Shown here: positions 12,190-25,035 of the stretch, in pieces
How positions within the stretch are numbered: position 1 is the stretch's first letter
Layout: each line of letters begins with the position of its first letter
Source: Euwallacea fornicatus
Lineage: Eukaryota; Arthropoda; Insecta; Coleoptera; Curculionidae
Direction of reading: 5' to 3'
Assembly (NCBI RefSeq): GCF_040115645.1
Contig: NC_089564.1
Location: 682,001-746,000, forward strand
DNA length: 64,000 nucleotides
Notes under the pieces: model-generated
The model's database searches: none
Told to the model about the DNA's origin: nothing
Seen by the model: the letters and a program-made list of their open reading frames with translations, nothing else
Made by a program: the position numbers and the translations under genes

Positions 12190-15100
12190 AGAGCAAGAGC
12201 TGCATTTTCCTCTCACGTAATGTGCCAACCGTGAGCACATTATGATTTATTGAGGAAATTCAAGAAAAAGCGAGTCAAATAGCCATAACCAAAAAATCAT
12301 AATCTGCCAATTTCCGTCTTGATCCTGCAAAGCGCCAGATCTAGACCAAGGCCATTTGACAAGAATACCAAATAAAGGAGGACCTTCTATGGCCACAAGC
12401 AAACAAATCTTGTTTTTCTCAGGAAACTTAACTGGTCACTTCAAAGATTTTGTTTCTCATCTGAAACCAAGAATGCTGTTGCTAAGGTCTCGATTCAAAA
12501 GGCCAACAAAGGTCTTTAACCTGCCTCTTCATCAAAAGTCCCACTCATTCCAGTATCATTCACGGCATTTCAACATGACAGTTGATTAAGAATAGATAAC
12601 GACAGAACAAGGCGGCCATTATATGAAAAATTATCTTTCATGACTTTGAGTTTTGCGATGAGAAGGTAATAAGGTAGCAGCCAGGTAATGGAGCTCTGAG
12701 ACTCTCCTTTCAGGAGATTGCTCTGACTTTGACCACCTGTAGTCAGAGAGCATGGTCAAATATTGAGCAGAAGTAGTAGTGATGGTGACCTAGACTTACG
12801 TAATTCAGGATAAAAAGAGATTTATTGATTGCATAATATTTTAGATATATTCTGAGTTCTCAGTTATAATTTGCTTTCCAGTTCTCTCTTTGCTTAGGTT
12901 TTGTATACGCGATTTTCCTAATTTTCACTCCTATGTAGGTTTGCATCTATTTCCATTTACGTAGCTACATACGCGGTACCCATTCCTGCAGCTCAACCGT
13001 GGGTATCTCGGTAACCATAAAAGATTCGACGTCGGCTAAATCGGGACAAACTTGCCCATTTTGGAGTTAAACAATATGTCATTTCAAAGTTGGAAAAGAC
13101 TTATAAGAGCTGGTCACCCTCCATTTCCAAACGCAGTTCTGCGTGTCTTCTTAAATTACGCATTGATTCTGAAGCGTCCTTTCTTTTCTCGTTCGCAGCT
13201 CATTAATATCGGAGATGTAATCCATAAGGTATGGGCGTGAAAAAGGGCAAACACCCATCTACGGTCAAATACGTAAAAGTATGGGCCAATGTCCGTACTG
13301 TCAAATAATCGACACATTTAGTCCGAAACGTACTTATGGTCGACGTCCTTGGTGTTCTAATGGATTTTTAGCCGGTCAGACAGGTTCGTTGTGACGACTG
13401 AACATGCCCGAATTGAAAAACTAGCATTCATCAGTGAATATCACGTTGGAAAGAAGCTGGGGATTTAGCTCCAATTTATTTCACTTTGAGAGTACCATGG
13501 TATTCCTGCAAACAGCTGCCTGTCGTTCAGTACCTCTTGGATACCGGGCTTGGGTGATATCAATCTTAATCGCATCATTTCTATGGTTTTTCAAAAATTG
13601 AACGTCAGTATAAGAATGTAAAAAGAACTATATTAAAATAAGGTAACTCAGAACTCGTTTTGCCATTAAAGATCTTGAAAGGGGCGGTACCCGGAGCAAA
13701 ACGTGAAAAAAGAATGACGATGACTAAGCGAAGTTCGGATTAAAAATGTTCGCAGTATCGGTGATGTCTTGGTCGTTTGGTATTCCGGAGATTACAGAAC
13801 AAATCCTCTGAATTGGAAAAGTTTAAGATTTGCAGCTCAGAGAACACCCTGCAGATTCCGGTTCAGAGCGCATTACGATTTCCCGTTAGGAATCATGCTA
13901 TCATCATACCAGTCTTTTAAATCTCCAAGTCCTTGTCCTTTACGACCCTCCACGTTGGATTTACGAAGGGCCATAAAGAGGGCTTTCTGGGGACTAATAA
14001 TAACCCCTTTATAAGTTTTCGGAAATACGAATTTTCACTCCGATATTAACCAGTAGAGCTGTTTTCTCAGGACCTCGATGCTGCTAGCAGATATCCTAAC
14101 AGCTCGAGTTTCGTACAGCTCCTCTCCAGGGGTATAGAGCTGAAAGTACCAACGATAAATTCTCAGTTCTCTGACTCACCATTCACTTCTATAGAGAGCG
14201 GCTCTTAGGAAATCAATCTTGCACACCTGTTTCTACCACCTTAATGATATCTTTTTCTTTCAAATGATAAAATGTTTGTCCAATCCTTGAACGAGTTTCC
14301 CTTCTATTATGTGTTGTCCCCCATGAATTGTGCCCTCATTCATTTCTGATGCTATTCAAACACACAGCATTCTATGTCTTTGAGAAGTTGGACATCCGAG
14401 TTGATCTTGCAGAGTAGGGAGGGGCGACTACATTCCTATTTTAACCCTTCCGCTACTCAATTTTCTGGGGATGTATTTTTGATTAAAAAACTTTTACTAA
14501 ATGTTTGGGCATGACGTCAGCAGGTTATGAATGAACGCTTTGTTAATCCATCCATTCCGCGATACTTGCCACGTTTTGGGCGGTGCGATCATATCATGGG
14601 CCGTGATTGTAGTCATCAAATAGTAGACATTTTTACTGACGGTAAATATGACTGTGTGATTTTCGGTGTGGAAAAATTGCGCGAAAACACCCTTCCCACA
14701 AGTGTGACAAAATTTTTCTTTTCAATACTGTTTTGACGTCATCGTCTGAACGCTGCGGCGTAACTCATTAATTTGACTTGTGTTCGCGAAATTGATTGAT
14801 AAGTATTCAGGAAAAAACCAATCCGAGACAAATTATCACCATTTTTTGGGAAGATTAAGAATTAATTTGTTTTTGTCACACGAAGTAGGTAAACAGTGTC
14901 GCGTAATTATCTTGTTCCGTCAACTGGATGTTAACAAGTTTCTTTAATCGCATATAAAATAATTCCTTAAGAATCCCCATTAATGAATGATTTTGCTTAG
15001 TTGATAACTACACTGCGTTCGCTGCTTGAATCATTTTTATTTCAGTCCCGACCGAAAGCGTAAATGCAGAATAAGTAGAGTTTTCTCCTCTTTCACTTCT

Positions 15101-15220
15101 CAATTCCGAAACTTGGAATGTTAATTATTATAAATAAAGCTATTCATCGTTTTAATCATGCACTTGACTGAACCATTTTGTACCGAACACGGATGTAAAT
15201 ATTTTTGGTATTAGAAGACA
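12190..15220. other. unassigned; decayed repeat blocks and two CRE-like sites
   Basis: No supported gene. A block at about 13005-13060 (TATCTCGGTAACC then GGGACAAACTTG) resembles foldback arms elsewhere in the window. Two exact TGACGTCA octamers lie at 14512-14519 and 14734-14741. A plus-strand frame from ATG 12390 to 12589 has no recognisable domain. Confidence 0.4.
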
Positions 15221-15224
15221 ATAA

Positions 15225-15920
15225 TACAGGGTGTAACACATCGTCGTGAAGATATTTCGGGGAGCGATAGCACTGTGCAAGATAATCACGCTGCTAACCA
15301 ACCCAGAGTCGAAAACGCGCCATTTTCGGTATGCTGAGTGGCAAAGCCTCACGCTTTTTCCTCACATTTTCCCACGTACGCCTCGAGTTAAATTTTGGGA
15401 AATTCCCTTGCGCTACAACAAAATGTCAAAATCGGCGATCGATATCCACAGAGCGTCACGTTTTTTGGGGTCATGTACAATTTTATGTGTTTTTTTTTTG
15501 GACGGTCCTGTCTGAACTCTGACGCCAAATTAAAATTCCCCATTCGATCCTTGAGCTTTTTGGTCTCTTGCAGCACTTTCGTATGCATCACCGTTTTCGA
15601 AGAATGAAAAAAAAACACCTATCGATGAAAATTACGAAATTTCAGTCTGCATTTTCCGATCTGAAATCTAGGCTGGCACAGCTAAGGCTCGGCCATTTTG
15701 ATAATTTTGATTTGATTCGTTGCGTTTTTCCAAGCGCTTAACTGAAAGTGTGCGTGAGAAAGCTGGAAAATACGCGAGAAAAATTCAAAATTCGCCACCC
15801 CGTATATCGAAAATGGTGCGTTTTTGACCATGGGTCCATTAGAATTTTTTCGTTATTTTGCGGAGTACTATCGGCCCCTGAAATACCTCCGTGATGATAT
15901 GTTGCACTCAGTGTGTGTAC
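15225..15920. mobile_element. foldback element, TACAGGGTG tip
   Basis: The left tip is TACAGGGTGTAACACATC and the right end, read inward on the minus strand, is GTACACACACTGAGTGCAACATATC. The arms then continue in parallel: GTCGTGAAGATATTTCGGGG against ATCACGGAGGTATTTCAGGGG, a CGATAG-ACT block, and CGCGCCATTTTCGGTATGC against CGCACCATTTTCGATATAC. Arms extend at least 150 bp each. No coding sequence is present; open frames inside are by-products of the repeat. Confidence 0.75.
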
Positions 15921-16804
15921 TCAAAAGAGGGCAATTTAAAAGACAGCACACTTAATGCTCGGATTTACCATTAAATTGACCAAAGCTGTTATATTGGATT
16001 TTTCTTATTAATCCCGAGAGCATCATCCTAATACACCAATAAACAGATCGAGAAATTAACTAACCTCGATAATAAATTGCAAATGGTTAATGATGCGTGG
16101 TTGAACGATGTATTTATAATCCGGAAGAACTCATTCTATCATATTATCGTAACAAATAAATAACTTCCAGATACTGACCATCACCACATCAGACAATCAA
16201 TTAGCGATGGATATATATCTTCAGGTATATTCAATTTATTGTAGCTCCACTGAATAAGGATCAATAAATTACTTAAGCCAATGTGGATATCCTTTAGATA
16301 AATTTTCCCCGTAATTAGGAAAATATTCAATTCATGTTCGCCAACAGTTTATATAACTATAAAGGTAATTAAACTAACGATTTAATAGTTTGTTAATTAA
16401 TTCATTAGTACCTGGGGTTCGAAAGTTTATTATCAGCGATTATTTGAAATTTATTATTTTAAGTGCAGTTCACTTGTTACATTGCATTTTTTATTTATAA
16501 TGCACTTTCAACATTTTGCATTCCTTCACTTATTACATGTGCACAAAAGAACACACAAGCTAAAGTGTAATAATGTTTTGCAGTTTGTAAAGTAACTAGG
16601 ACAGCAGGACAGCACAGACTTCATGGCATGGTAATCCGGATGTTCCTAACTGTTAAATACAAATCTGCATGCACTCGCATACTTCAACCTAACGCATTTC
16701 AACAATGCGAACTTCGAGAATTGTTTAACTCTTTAATTACTCTTTGTACCATGCACGATCGCAGAAAAAATATAGGGTGTTAATCATAAATATTATATAA
16801 TGCG
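15921..16804. other. AT-rich unassigned DNA
   Basis: No gene seen. A single TATAGGGTGT tip at 16771-16780 suggests one end of another repeat immediately before the next foldback element. Confidence 0.35.
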
Positions 16805-17576
16805 TACAGGATTACCGGTAATTCGACGTGGCCCTTTGGCGAGGTGATGGGGCATGAGCTAAGGAGTGAATTGAACCCATATGTACATGCTCCAAAATTC
16901 AAGAGATTTTTAGTTATTTCAATTTGTTTTTCATTCGGGGTCCTATTGATTTCAAAGTGATGTTTCGAGGATTCTTTTCTGATTTTTTTTACTTTCGCCA
17001 CTAGATCACTTTCCGAAAATAATGATCTTCCTTATGGAGTGAAATATGTCCAAAAATATTTGCAATACGTGAAAACTCAGCTATTATTCAAATTTAAGTT
17101 AAAACGTTCACCTAGAGCATTTTGAAATTCTCCTCGGAACCACAAATAATTTCGCGAACGTACGATACCTCGTGGGAGAGCTGCTGGAACGAGGAAGTTT
17201 TTGGAGCAATTCGTACGCATGTTGCTATAAAAATTTTTCGAAAACCCCTCAGGAGGATTCAGGGTACCTGGTCGTCAAAAATTATTTTATGAATATTTTT
17301 ACTCAATATCTTTGCACAATGCAAATGCTGCCGAATGCATTTCAGTCCCTACAGAAGATCCTAAAGTTGGACAAGTTACTGAGTAGCGAAAGTAAAAAAA
17401 TCCAAAAAGGATTTTTTTAAAAATCACTCTGGCATCATTAAGATCTTAAATAAAAAAATTTTTAAAATCATGTTCTAGTGAGTTTTAGAGATATGCATAC
17501 ATAGGTTCAATTTCCTCCTTACGTTATGCCCTATCACCTCCCCAAGGGGGTACGTCGAATTGCCAGTAGCCCTGTA
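16805..17576. mobile_element. foldback element, nearly complete palindrome
   Basis: The left end reads TACAGGATTACCGGTAATTCG; the right end read on the minus strand is TACAGGGCTACTGGCAATTCG. The match continues through GAGGTGATGGGGCAT, AGGAG-AATTGAACC and, about 180 bp in, TTTTTTTACTTTCGC-ACT, then through weaker blocks close to the centre near 17.18 kb. Each arm is therefore roughly 230-370 bp and the element is almost all arm, so its single strand could fold into one long hairpin. It is non-coding; both short reading frames within it lie in the arms. Its right tip is 2 bp from the left tip of the next element. Confidence 0.75.
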
Positions 17577-17578
17577 CA

Positions 17579-18564
17579 TACAGGGTGTGCAATAATTAGG
17601 TGTGATCTACGTGCAAAAATAATGTCAAATTCGTAAGTGAGCATATGTTCTGAACCGTTCCCTAAGGGAGATACGGCCCCTTGAAAGGGATCTTAACGAG
17701 ATTATTTCTGCTACGTAACTACTTAACGTAAATGTGTGAAATTTTGGCATTTTCACAATTTTGACGTGATCAATCTAAACATCTGGTCAAGGTGGTTAAC
17801 TGAGAATCATTGACAAGGTTTACGCTACAAACGCAGCCATATACTTTTTGTTAACGCGAATTTTATGTTTTTTTGATAAAAATGTGTAAATGCTTATATA
17901 TTTTTATATCTGTTTTTACTAATTAATTAAGTAACCTTCAGTTGAAGAAATTTAATTTTGAGTGACTTACGGAACGTCTTGCAAATAATGAACTAGCCGA
18001 TCGTCACTTTACTTATGGTCATTACTAGCTCCGTCTCATGTTCCGTAACTATACTAGTTCGATAAAAACACTTGATAAAAATAGCTGATTATCACGTGAA
18101 AATATCAAACCATCAAATATTAAACAACGAACCTTCATTTCCAAGTCTACTTCAGTGTTTTACTGGAAATAATAAGAAATGTATGCAGAACATTAAATTG
18201 CATTTTTCTCAAAAGTGGCGATAGAGATATTATCCAAGAGTACCTCGTTTGAGTGAACAACTCCAGGTTTACATAATTTTAGCAAAGAAACATAAAATCC
18301 GCATCCACTAAAAAATTGAACAAATTTGATTAAATATTTGGGCATGCGCGCCCCAAAATAGAAGAGAATGCCAAAATTTCCCACACTCATGTGAAGTAGT
18401 TCAGGAGTCATTTCGCGAAAATAACTTCATTGGGGACCCCTGCAAAGGGCCGCGGCTCCGTGAAGGGCCATTTCAGGACGTACGTTTATCTACCAGTTCG
18501 GCGTTATTTCCGCACGCATATCACACTGTTCGAAGGTTGGCGCCTCTCTATGGGCCACCCTGTA
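17579..18564. mobile_element. foldback element abutting the previous one
   Basis: The left tip is TACAGGGTGTGC and the right tip read on the minus strand is TACAGGGTGGCCC. Aligned arm blocks include GTGTGATCTACGTGC against GTGTGATATGCGTGC, an AACC/AACT block, a GGCCC-run block, ACGAGATTATTTCTGC against ATGAAGTTATTTTCGC, and GTGTGAAATTTTGGCATT against GTGGGAAATTTTGGCATT. Arms are about 200 bp with a unique centre of about 550 bp. It has no transposase. The junction at 17570-17585 reads CCCTGTA, CA, TACAGGG, so the two elements lie end to end. Confidence 0.75.
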
Positions 18565-18720
18565 TAAAAAATAGTTCCGGTAATTCGACGTTGCTGTCGG
18601 ACCGCGCTTCATTTCGCTCGGCAGACTATCGCCAATAAAAGTTATTTCCCTCCCTCGTTGCGCCTCTTCAAAGTCGCTCAGCGTCGAAAACGTGCAAACA
18701 TATTTCCGCCGCACCCTGTA
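18565..18720. repeat. partial TACAGGG element next to the foldback cluster
   Basis: The left side carries CCGGTAATTCGACG, the same block as at 16815 in the first foldback of the cluster. The right side ends CCCTGTA at 18714-18720. It looks like a third, shortened element in the same insertion cluster. Confidence 0.5.
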
Positions 18721-20160
18721 TAATAAACTATGCAAATTGGTAACAACGGTAATCCTTAACTTAACGAAAATGGAACACTTATTAGCGTCTTCTGGAGCAA
18801 GTTGCAAACAACATGAACTCGACACATCTTGTTAACGTTATTCAGCTCATTTCAGATAAAATTATTCAAATCGACTTCTCGGACGAACTTTTTATTTGCT
18901 AAAAAAATTAAACGTATTCAGTAATAATAATTGATCATTTGTCGTTTACTCTAACTGACTGCCTTATCTAACGATATAAATTTTATTTCCAAATTGGAAG
19001 CAATTATTTCGCAATTCGCATTCGTTTTAACGATTGTTGCATTTTCCATTAGAAATTGGATTCCATCGAAATGCTCCATTATTATAACGATAAAAATAAA
19101 ATACAAATTTAGTGCACGCCCTTAGAACGAGTTCAAGGCCCGTTTCTCAATGGGCAAGCCCAAATGTAAATTTCATGTTCCGATTGTTTGAAAAAAGAAA
19201 AGGAGAGACGTCACAGCTTTCACGTGACTAATCGAAAGTCACATAAGGGTCGCAGGATAGAGCAAGAAAATTACCGTTGATCTTGAGGAAAAAATTGCTG
19301 GATTTGAACGTTCGACCCACGCGTTTAAATTGACAGTTATTATTACCATCAGACAAGACTCCAAATAACGACCAACTCTGACCTCAACAGCTTATGAATG
19401 GCTCATTCATCCAAGTCATTAAATGATAGAAAAATGCCATAAATATGTGCATTATACAGTGGGAACGATTAATAAATCGAAAGCTTGCCCAAAGATAATC
19501 ATTAATATGAAACCCACACATGCGAATAGGATATTAAAATTTATTTGTAATTAATGATAGTTATTAAAAAGACTTTTCATACACTTGTTCGTTTTATTAA
19601 GGACAGTGATTGCGTTGTGATTTATAAACGAAACTTAACATTATTACTTAATAAATCCGATGTTGCTTGATGTAAACTGTTTTAGATGGGAATAGATGAA
19701 TGTTAAATTATGGGTGTGCCATTTTAATAAGTATGCTATCTGCTATAATAAATAACAGATGATTGGCCATATCGAGGGTAAGATTAATTCTAATCTGACC
19801 ATTAACGATTTTAATACGTGTAATAGCCACCGCGATGGCTCTCACGAGGGCAAAATCATCGACTTGAATTAGCCGCTACAGTTATATAAGAAATACCTCT
19901 TTTAATTAGAGGTAATCCGACTTTCAACCCCGCAGCTTATTAACACCGGATCTTTCACTGGCTTGAAAGGACTGAGCCGCGACAAGAGCACGAACCATTC
20001 CGTGTCTACGTGAAAGCTATTGAAAATCAAGATATTTTCAGTGGATAATTTCCTGGAGTGGACCTGCATTCTGGACGGATGAGGTCATCGAGAAGTTTCA
20101 AAGCAGTCTCGTAGGGAAAGCCTCTGCTGTGCCCAGAAAGTGCTTTTAGATTAATCAAAT
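18721..20160. other. AT-rich non-coding stretch
   Basis: No gene or repeat end recognised. Around 19781-19796 is a short inverted repeat AGATTA-ATTC-TAATCT, a possible paired homeodomain site. The stretch could be regulatory or simply intergenic. Confidence 0.35.
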
Positions 20161-21150
20161 GTGCCTAAACGCAGAATGCAGCGAAGTTTTCATCAATTGA
20201 GCAAGTCTGAAAGAGGCCGACTGGTGGGTCTGCGAGAGGCCGCTCGGTCATTTGGGGAAATCGCCACTAGATTGAACCGTAGCGTAAACGCTGTGGTGAG
20301 GTGTTGTCCGACGTGGTCCCGAGAAGAGCGAACAGGCAGACTGGATGATCCCGAAGAACTACGGAACGCCAAGATCGTCTTCTTCAAATTACGGCCCTAA
20401 GGGCTAGGTTCGTCTCGTCGAGGACGCTGGCGGATCAACCGTTCGCCGAAGAGCGAAGACCCATTGAGATTTGAACCATTTATCGCCGGATAAGAAGTTA
20501 TGTGGCTGATTTTCTACCGTCCCCATCTTGTGTTACCTTAAATAATCGTCAAAATCGACTGCAGTGGTGCAGAGAACGAATACGTTGGAATCTGGAATGG
20601 TATAGATCGTGTTTAGTGAAGAAATCCAGAGTCTAGTAGGGTAGGCATGATGATCGGGCAAGAGTAAGAAAAAGACGGGATCCTCGGTTTACAATACAGA
20701 GGCATGTCCATCAGATTATCGGGTTAATGGTTTGGGGCGCTATTGCATGTGGCAGCAGGTCACCTTTCCTTTTCGTTAGAGGCAGTATGACAATCCAACA
20801 GTACATTTAACAAGTCCTGGAACCCCCATCTCGTGCCGTACCTAGACACTCATGTTAATTCAGTTTTTCAGCAAGACAATGCACGCCCATATGTGGCTAG
20901 AATGACCATGGACTTCTCTCAATAAAATGCAACCAATTTGCTACCTTGGTCGCCTCAATCTCCTAGACCTTTCACCGATTGAACATGTATGGGATATTGT
21001 AGGTAGAAAAACCCCATCGTCTACCAACCCCAGCGTCGCTACATCATACTGTCCAGTTAGCCTGGAATGAGATCCCTCAAGAGGACATCAATCACCCCAT
21101 TAAGTCCATGCCTAGACGTGTACAGGAAGATACCGCAGATAAATTATGAA
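20161..21150 (+). pseudogene. Tc1-like transposase pseudogene (second family)
   Basis: Tc1-type N-terminal helix-turn-helix: SERGRLVGLREAARSFGEIA then NRSVNAVVRC; position 20161 is GTG rather than ATG. After frameshifts come RQNRLQWCRERIRWN, then VFSEE where the family has VFSDE (first catalytic Asp changed to Glu). GLMVWGAIACGSRSPF follows. Next are VFQQDNARP (second Asp kept), LDLSPIEHVWDIVGRK (third residue Glu kept) and the C-terminal WNEIPQEDIN...MPRRVQ. The parts lie in different frames with several stops, so no full protein can be made. The family matches Tc1 transposases common in insects. Confidence 0.85.
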
Positions 21151-21280
21151 TTTTTTTGTTTTTTAACAATTAAACTTGTTAAATTTTTTGTTTGTTTTAG
21201 CGTAAAAAACGTGCATACCGAAAATTACTTAAATGAAATCATTTTTACTGGGTGTTCTCAGTTCTCTGTCACGCAGTGTA
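20161..21280 (+). mobile_element. Tc1-like transposon, second family, degenerate
   Basis: Carries a decayed plus-strand transposase from about 20161. The 3' terminus read inward on the minus strand is TACACTGCGTGACAGAG, with the TA at 21279-21280. The same terminus in variant form (TATACTGAGTGACAAAG) is seen at 52560, attached to the same transposase C-terminus, so this is a genuine element end. I could not find the matching left terminal repeat; the 5' end is either lost or too diverged. Confidence 0.75.
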
Positions 21281-22199
21281 TTTAATGCATGATTCTTCGG
21301 GACACTTACATTAACTCACATTTAATTGGGCCAACCAACATTGTCGGAGAGAAAGTACTTGTGGCATTGCGGGACGCCGCAGAAGCAGCCTTCAGTGTTA
21401 TGAAATCATCAGTAAGCTCATAGTAGTACTGAGAATTCTGCCTATAAGGACTCGTCTCGGAAGGCGCATCGAGGTGTTGTTAGTGTCAGTTCAGTCGAAG
21501 AAATTGTTTAATTACGATACATCTACTCGTCTGTGCAACCATTGATTCAATGTTGAATTAGTACAATAGCTTGAGCATTTCGCGTGCTACATCAGCGGTA
21601 GGCCCTGTCGGAATGGCGTTCCATGCTCAAGACGCAACCCATCCCGAAGACCGAAAATATCCACTTTCGTTCATTCGGACTTATTCTACTAATGCACTAT
21701 TCTCTCCGTTTCCATGAAGATGTAGCCATCAAAATTCGCCCAGCAACCATATATTACCAACCTAATAACCGAGTATGGTTCGCACCATCATGCATCACCC
21801 GAACCGACCAGAACATCACCTGTCGTGTAATATTTCGAGCTAAAACGGCACCTGTCGGCAAAAACTGGCAAGCAACCCTCAAATTAAAATCCAATCTGCT
21901 TAGAAAATCGGGGGTTCTTGATTAGATTATAATTTCCGAAGATTTTATTTTAAGATTAAGTGGTAGAGATCCGAACTGGGTGTACCGGATCCGAAAATTA
22001 TATGTTTTGCAAGAATTTGGTGTTAATTCATTAAGTTGATTACTTAATGATATGTAATGGGAAGATTAATGCATGTGCGTGTATTGCAGCGAAGTGATAG
22101 TTATTTAGGGATTAAAGGTTAATATCAGTTATTGATTGAAATTAATTATTAATTAGTCGCCCTATACTTATGACTTGCGTACATCTGATGTTTTTTAAA
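21281..22199. other. no recognised feature
   Basis: About 0.9 kb. A plus-strand frame at 21623-21925 (100 residues) shows no domain and is not called as a gene. Confidence 0.35.
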
Positions 22200-22830
22200 A
22201 ATGCTCAAACACGTACAATTTTATTTAAAAAAAAAGCCTTTTATGGCGTTACTTTGAATTTTGCACCCCCATCCGACTACCCCTACTAACTTTTTATTTT
22301 CAAATGGAAAGCTCCTCGTTCTGGTACGTCATACGAAAGGCAATTCAATAAGGGACAGAACGGTAAATTCAGAACTGAAATCAGATCTACTGTTTTCTCA
22401 AGAAACGAAACTGTTCGATACGAAATGAGGTAACTCACTGTTACATCAAGCAAAACTGAAACTCCCACAATAAATTAGCTCAAGTGACAATTCGACAATG
22501 ACTTTATCGCTCTTCGAACTCTGTTAGGCAATTATCCTTCGTTATTAATTTTAATGCTGTTTGAATTTTAACACGCAAATAATCTAAATTTTGTGATCAT
22601 TTACGCAAATAGAACCTTTTAAGTGATCTCACAAAAAAATCGAGGGGCGTGAAATCTGGGGATCATGGCTGCCATTCTAGTTCCCCTCTTCTACCGATCC
22701 ATCTCCCAGGGGAAATCTCATCAAGATACTTTCTCACAGCCATAGTACAATGCGGTGGTGTGCCGTCTTGTTGAAGCCAAATATTATCGGCTACTTGTTC
22801 CCCATTTTCTCCAGGAAAAATTACTGTGAT
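22200..22830 (-). mobile_element. IS630/Tc1-type transposon remnant
   Basis: On the minus strand at about 22820-22620 there is a fragment reading QDGTPPHCTMAVRKYLDE then PGRWIGRRG. This is the second catalytic Asp region of a common insect transposase; the following SPDLTPLDFF region is scrambled. Downstream on the same strand, 22250-22560 matches the plus strand at 58815-59150 block by block: GAGTTCGAAGAGCGA, TTTTG-TTGATGTA, GTGAGTTAC-TCATTTC, ATTTC-GTTCTGA, CCC-TATTGAATT, and AAAATAAAA-GTTAGTAGGGG. The two sites therefore carry the same 3' end. Limits are approximate. Confidence 0.6.
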
Positions 22831-22839
22831 TGATGGAAC

Positions 22840-23130
22840 TACAGGGCGTTTCAGAATGGTATGTCACGACTTTGGGGAGCGATTCTATGAGCGATTTTGA
22901 GAAAAAGTTTGTACGAACCCAGGTCCGTTTTCGCATCTGTCCGTTTCTGTTAAAATTTGCTATGGAAGAAGTCCGGGCCTGCACTAAATATTTTTTTCGG
23001 ACACGGGGGCGCAAGTTAGGTGTAGAAACACATCTTTTAAAGGAAAAATGAGTATTTAAACGCAAGCAGTGGCGCCCCCACGGTACGACTCTGATTATTT
23101 TTGTGGAAAGTGCGCTGCTTTTTCAAAAAA
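22840..23130 (+). repeat. TACAGGGCG-tipped repeat, single end
   Basis: Begins TACAGGGCGTTTCAGAATG at 22840 and continues into a GTCACGACTTTGGG-GCGATTCTATG block typical of a dispersed insect repeat. No opposite end was recognised. The open frames on both strands here are repeat sequence. Confidence 0.45.
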
Positions 23131-25035
23131 TCAAAATCGTTCGTGTACGTAATTCATTGATGAAGGGCCAGGAGTGGTCCATCCTTCCAATTAAGCTAAG
23201 GGAAACGAAGGCTATTCAAAGTAAATAAACCTAATTTATTATTCCGGTTTAAATCGCAATGTTGATTCATTCCCAACGTTAAATCACATATAATATCCCA
23301 AATCGCAGTCTTAAATTCCAATAAATTGGATTTGAATGGACCTTTTTGAAATCCGCAATTATTATTTATGCTTAAAATTACCTGATAAACGAATGAATCA
23401 ATCGAGAGATTAGGAAGAAGGAAATTCAATTATACCTAATTTGAGCTGCATGTGGCATTTCCTGACCTCCGAATTTTCATCCGGGATTATTATGAATAAA
23501 GCATTCTGAGTTCTAGTTCACCATTCAAAATTCCATTGGCCATTGGTTTCTGAATTATAGTTCGCCAACGGGGAGGATTACACTTGACCCTCCCTGAATT
23601 AGAGGTGACAATTTCCGAATTACAGTTGAAAATGGTATATTGCTGACTCGATGAGGGACAGACGAGACTGAAAATGAAAAATTGATCTTCTTTCGCTGTA
23701 AACTTTAAGGGTCGCGAAGAAATTGTTTACGTGCCTCCAAGTCGGATTAAGAAGTAAACTGGTTCTGGCATTCTGGTAGTTTCTGCCTGAAAGGCGAAAC
23801 AAACCCCCAAAGCAACCTTTTCCTCGGAAAAACACACAATCCCATGTAATTTTAAACCTACTTTAGCAACGGTCTAATTACAATTCTTAACAACCTGCCG
23901 ACTTGTCACCTGGCGCACACTTACGTAATCACGAAATGGGCGTACCCCCTTTACGTGCCCACTTTTAACGTATGCTAAAACACACAAGACCTCTTTGCAG
24001 TCAAAAACCGTAATTATAAAACCCAGGGAAACCTCAAAACTACAATAATGCCAACTTGGCACCCTCATTACATATTCATAAGTACGTTCCTCCGTTGTCG
24101 TCGGTGCGGCATGTGCTTGTTTCGAGTACTTTCAAGGCCTAAAAGGGTGAAATTTTACGACGACCAACCCTAGAATTAACTCTTGAATAATTAAGATTAT
24201 AATAAGTGAGCGGTGTTTGTTCTGTTTGAATATTGCAGAAAGGTAAAACGGTTATTTGGGACGCAAAGAAGTTCATGCTGATGATGGCGAGATTCTCCTT
24301 TAGATACTCCGGAGGAGTCTCCGCACTGGATCGTTCGAATGCACTATCGAATGGGTCCAGGAATATGAGAAGGATGAAACGAAAATAGGTGAAAATGCAG
24401 GTTGTTATAAACCAGTAAACACTAAGAAGGAAGTTAAGAAAATGACGTCAATTTTTTCTCTGTTACCAATGGCAAAGTTATTACGAGGGCGGAAATGTTC
24501 AGCTTTCCTGCATTACACGAAGTGTTAAATCCGACGATTAATAAAAGTCGCGTATCATCTGCGATTAAAATTTAGGTAATCTTCATCACCTCTTTCGCAA
24601 ATACTTGAGATGACGACATCCTAACGAAGGGGAGGATCACGACATTCCCTCAGGACGTCGTCTGCGGATTAGCTACTAATTACATCAAAACATTAGCTTC
24701 TAATCGAGTATGATTAAAAAGAAAACTCTGCTTCATTAAAGGACGCGTTCCGGCTTTCCTCCAATTTTCACCCCATATTTGATTAGCGGGGGAGAGAAAG
24801 CGTGGCGACACTTTTTCTAACCGCAGTAAGAAAAAGGCCTCATTTATATGCCCGGTATTGAACGAACTATTTTTAGCTAACCTCATCCAAGCCAATCGGA
24901 ATGGTTTCCGGTTTTTATTAAATTCAATTGAAATAATCCGAAATTAATATCATATCAGCCCTAACAAATATCAAATACGTTCAAACGCATGCCTATTCCT
25001 GATGTAAAATTCGTTATACGAGCAAACACTACAGA
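23131..25035. other. no recognised feature
   Basis: About 1.9 kb of AT-rich sequence with short frames only and no recognisable repeat tips. A TGACGTCA octamer is at 24443-24450. Confidence 0.35.
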
